NCBI GenBank assembly: GCA_025462985.1 | Contig: JAOAPP010000254.1 | Coordinates: 1-5,643, forward strand | Length of the DNA: 5,643 nt | Source of the DNA: Bryobacterales bacterium | Lineage (GTDB): Bacteria > Acidobacteriota > Terriglobia > Bryobacterales > Bryobacteraceae | Direction of reading: 5' to 3' | Program-made: the position numbers and the translations under genes | Notes under the pieces: model-generated | Seen by the model: the letters and a program-made list of their open reading frames with translations, nothing else | Databases searched by the model: none | What the model was told of the DNA's origin: nothing | Shown here: in pieces, positions 5,558-5,643 of the stretch | How the letters are laid out: each line of letters begins with the position of its first letter | How positions within the stretch are numbered: the stretch's first letter is position 1

Positions 5558-5643
5558 AGCAGTGTTCTGAAAAAGTAAGAATCTGGAGTGACATTTACAT
5601 CCAGCTGATTTCGGTTGGTTGGTTTCGGGGGGATCTGGCGTGC
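5524..5643 (-). CDS. Possible 3' end of an unidentified gene (partial)
   Basis: On the minus strand the frame starting at 5643 stays open for 39 codons to TAA (5526-5524), 35 nt before the sigma start. The translation has a normal amino-acid mix and ends SYFFRTLLGRNPGVNLRP. The family is not recognised, and no domain or membrane segment can be named from so short a piece. One alternative minus frame is also open, for fewer codons and with a less protein-like Cys/His-rich reading; the third hits a stop early. If real, the sigma gene is the second gene of a longer operon. The alternative is a plain 155-nt intergenic region. Confidence 0.4.
   Translation of the reverse strand, partial: ARQIPPKPTNRNQLDVNVTPDSYFFRTLLGRNPGVNLRP

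Noticed and set aside
1..5643. tRNA, rRNA, CRISPR array, insertion sequence or prophage signals
   Set aside because: No cloverleaf-like segment, spaced repeats, transposase frame or terminal inverted repeats were seen; the window is almost fully occupied by the listed genes.

Overview
The window suggests a chromosomal segment from a mesophilic, aerobic Gram-negative-type bacterium. Base composition is moderate (roughly mid-50s % GC by eye). An A2-type haem-copper oxidase operon beside a SigK/RskA-type sigma/anti-sigma pair and a Tat-exported ferritin-like protein would fit Acidobacteriota. That placement is an inference from gene style and neighbourhood, not from a marker gene.

Left part, plus strand (1-2378): the 3' two-thirds or more of cytochrome c oxidase subunit I (5' end outside the window), then complete subunit III and a short subunit IV. 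The three genes overlap (8 nt, then 4 nt), so they form a translationally coupled operon. Subunit I carries all CuB and haem ligands expected in the visible part. It has the YSHPAVY form of the active-site helix, meaning it lacks the D-channel glutamate and has the Tyr-Ser replacement known from A2-type (caa3-like) oxidases. After 45 nt comes a small cytoplasmic ferritin-like four-helix protein (2424-2954), probably read from the same transcript.

Right part, minus strand (5488 down to 2955): an ECF sigma factor, a membrane-bound anti-sigma factor with an RskA-type extracytoplasmic domain (ATGA overlap with sigma), a 108-nt gap containing inverted repeats, then a Tat-signal, Ferritin_2-type protein. 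The last gene meets the plus-strand ferritin-like gene tail-to-tail with no base between the stop codons (TAA|TTA). Upstream of the sigma gene, the right edge holds what looks like the last 39 codons of another minus-strand gene.

Working picture: the left operon makes terminal oxidase subunits. The minus-strand cluster looks like an envelope-stress regulator pair next to an exported ferritin-fold protein. Two different ferritin-fold families end against each other, one predicted cytoplasmic and one exported, beside an oxygen-reducing enzyme. A shared role in iron/oxygen or oxidative/desiccation stress is plausible but only inferred. Most of the window is ordinary, well-known gene content. The points worth a second look are the start-codon reassignments, the zero-gap convergence, the variant zinc motif of the anti-sigma factor, the hairpin over its stop codon, and the partial gene at the right edge.
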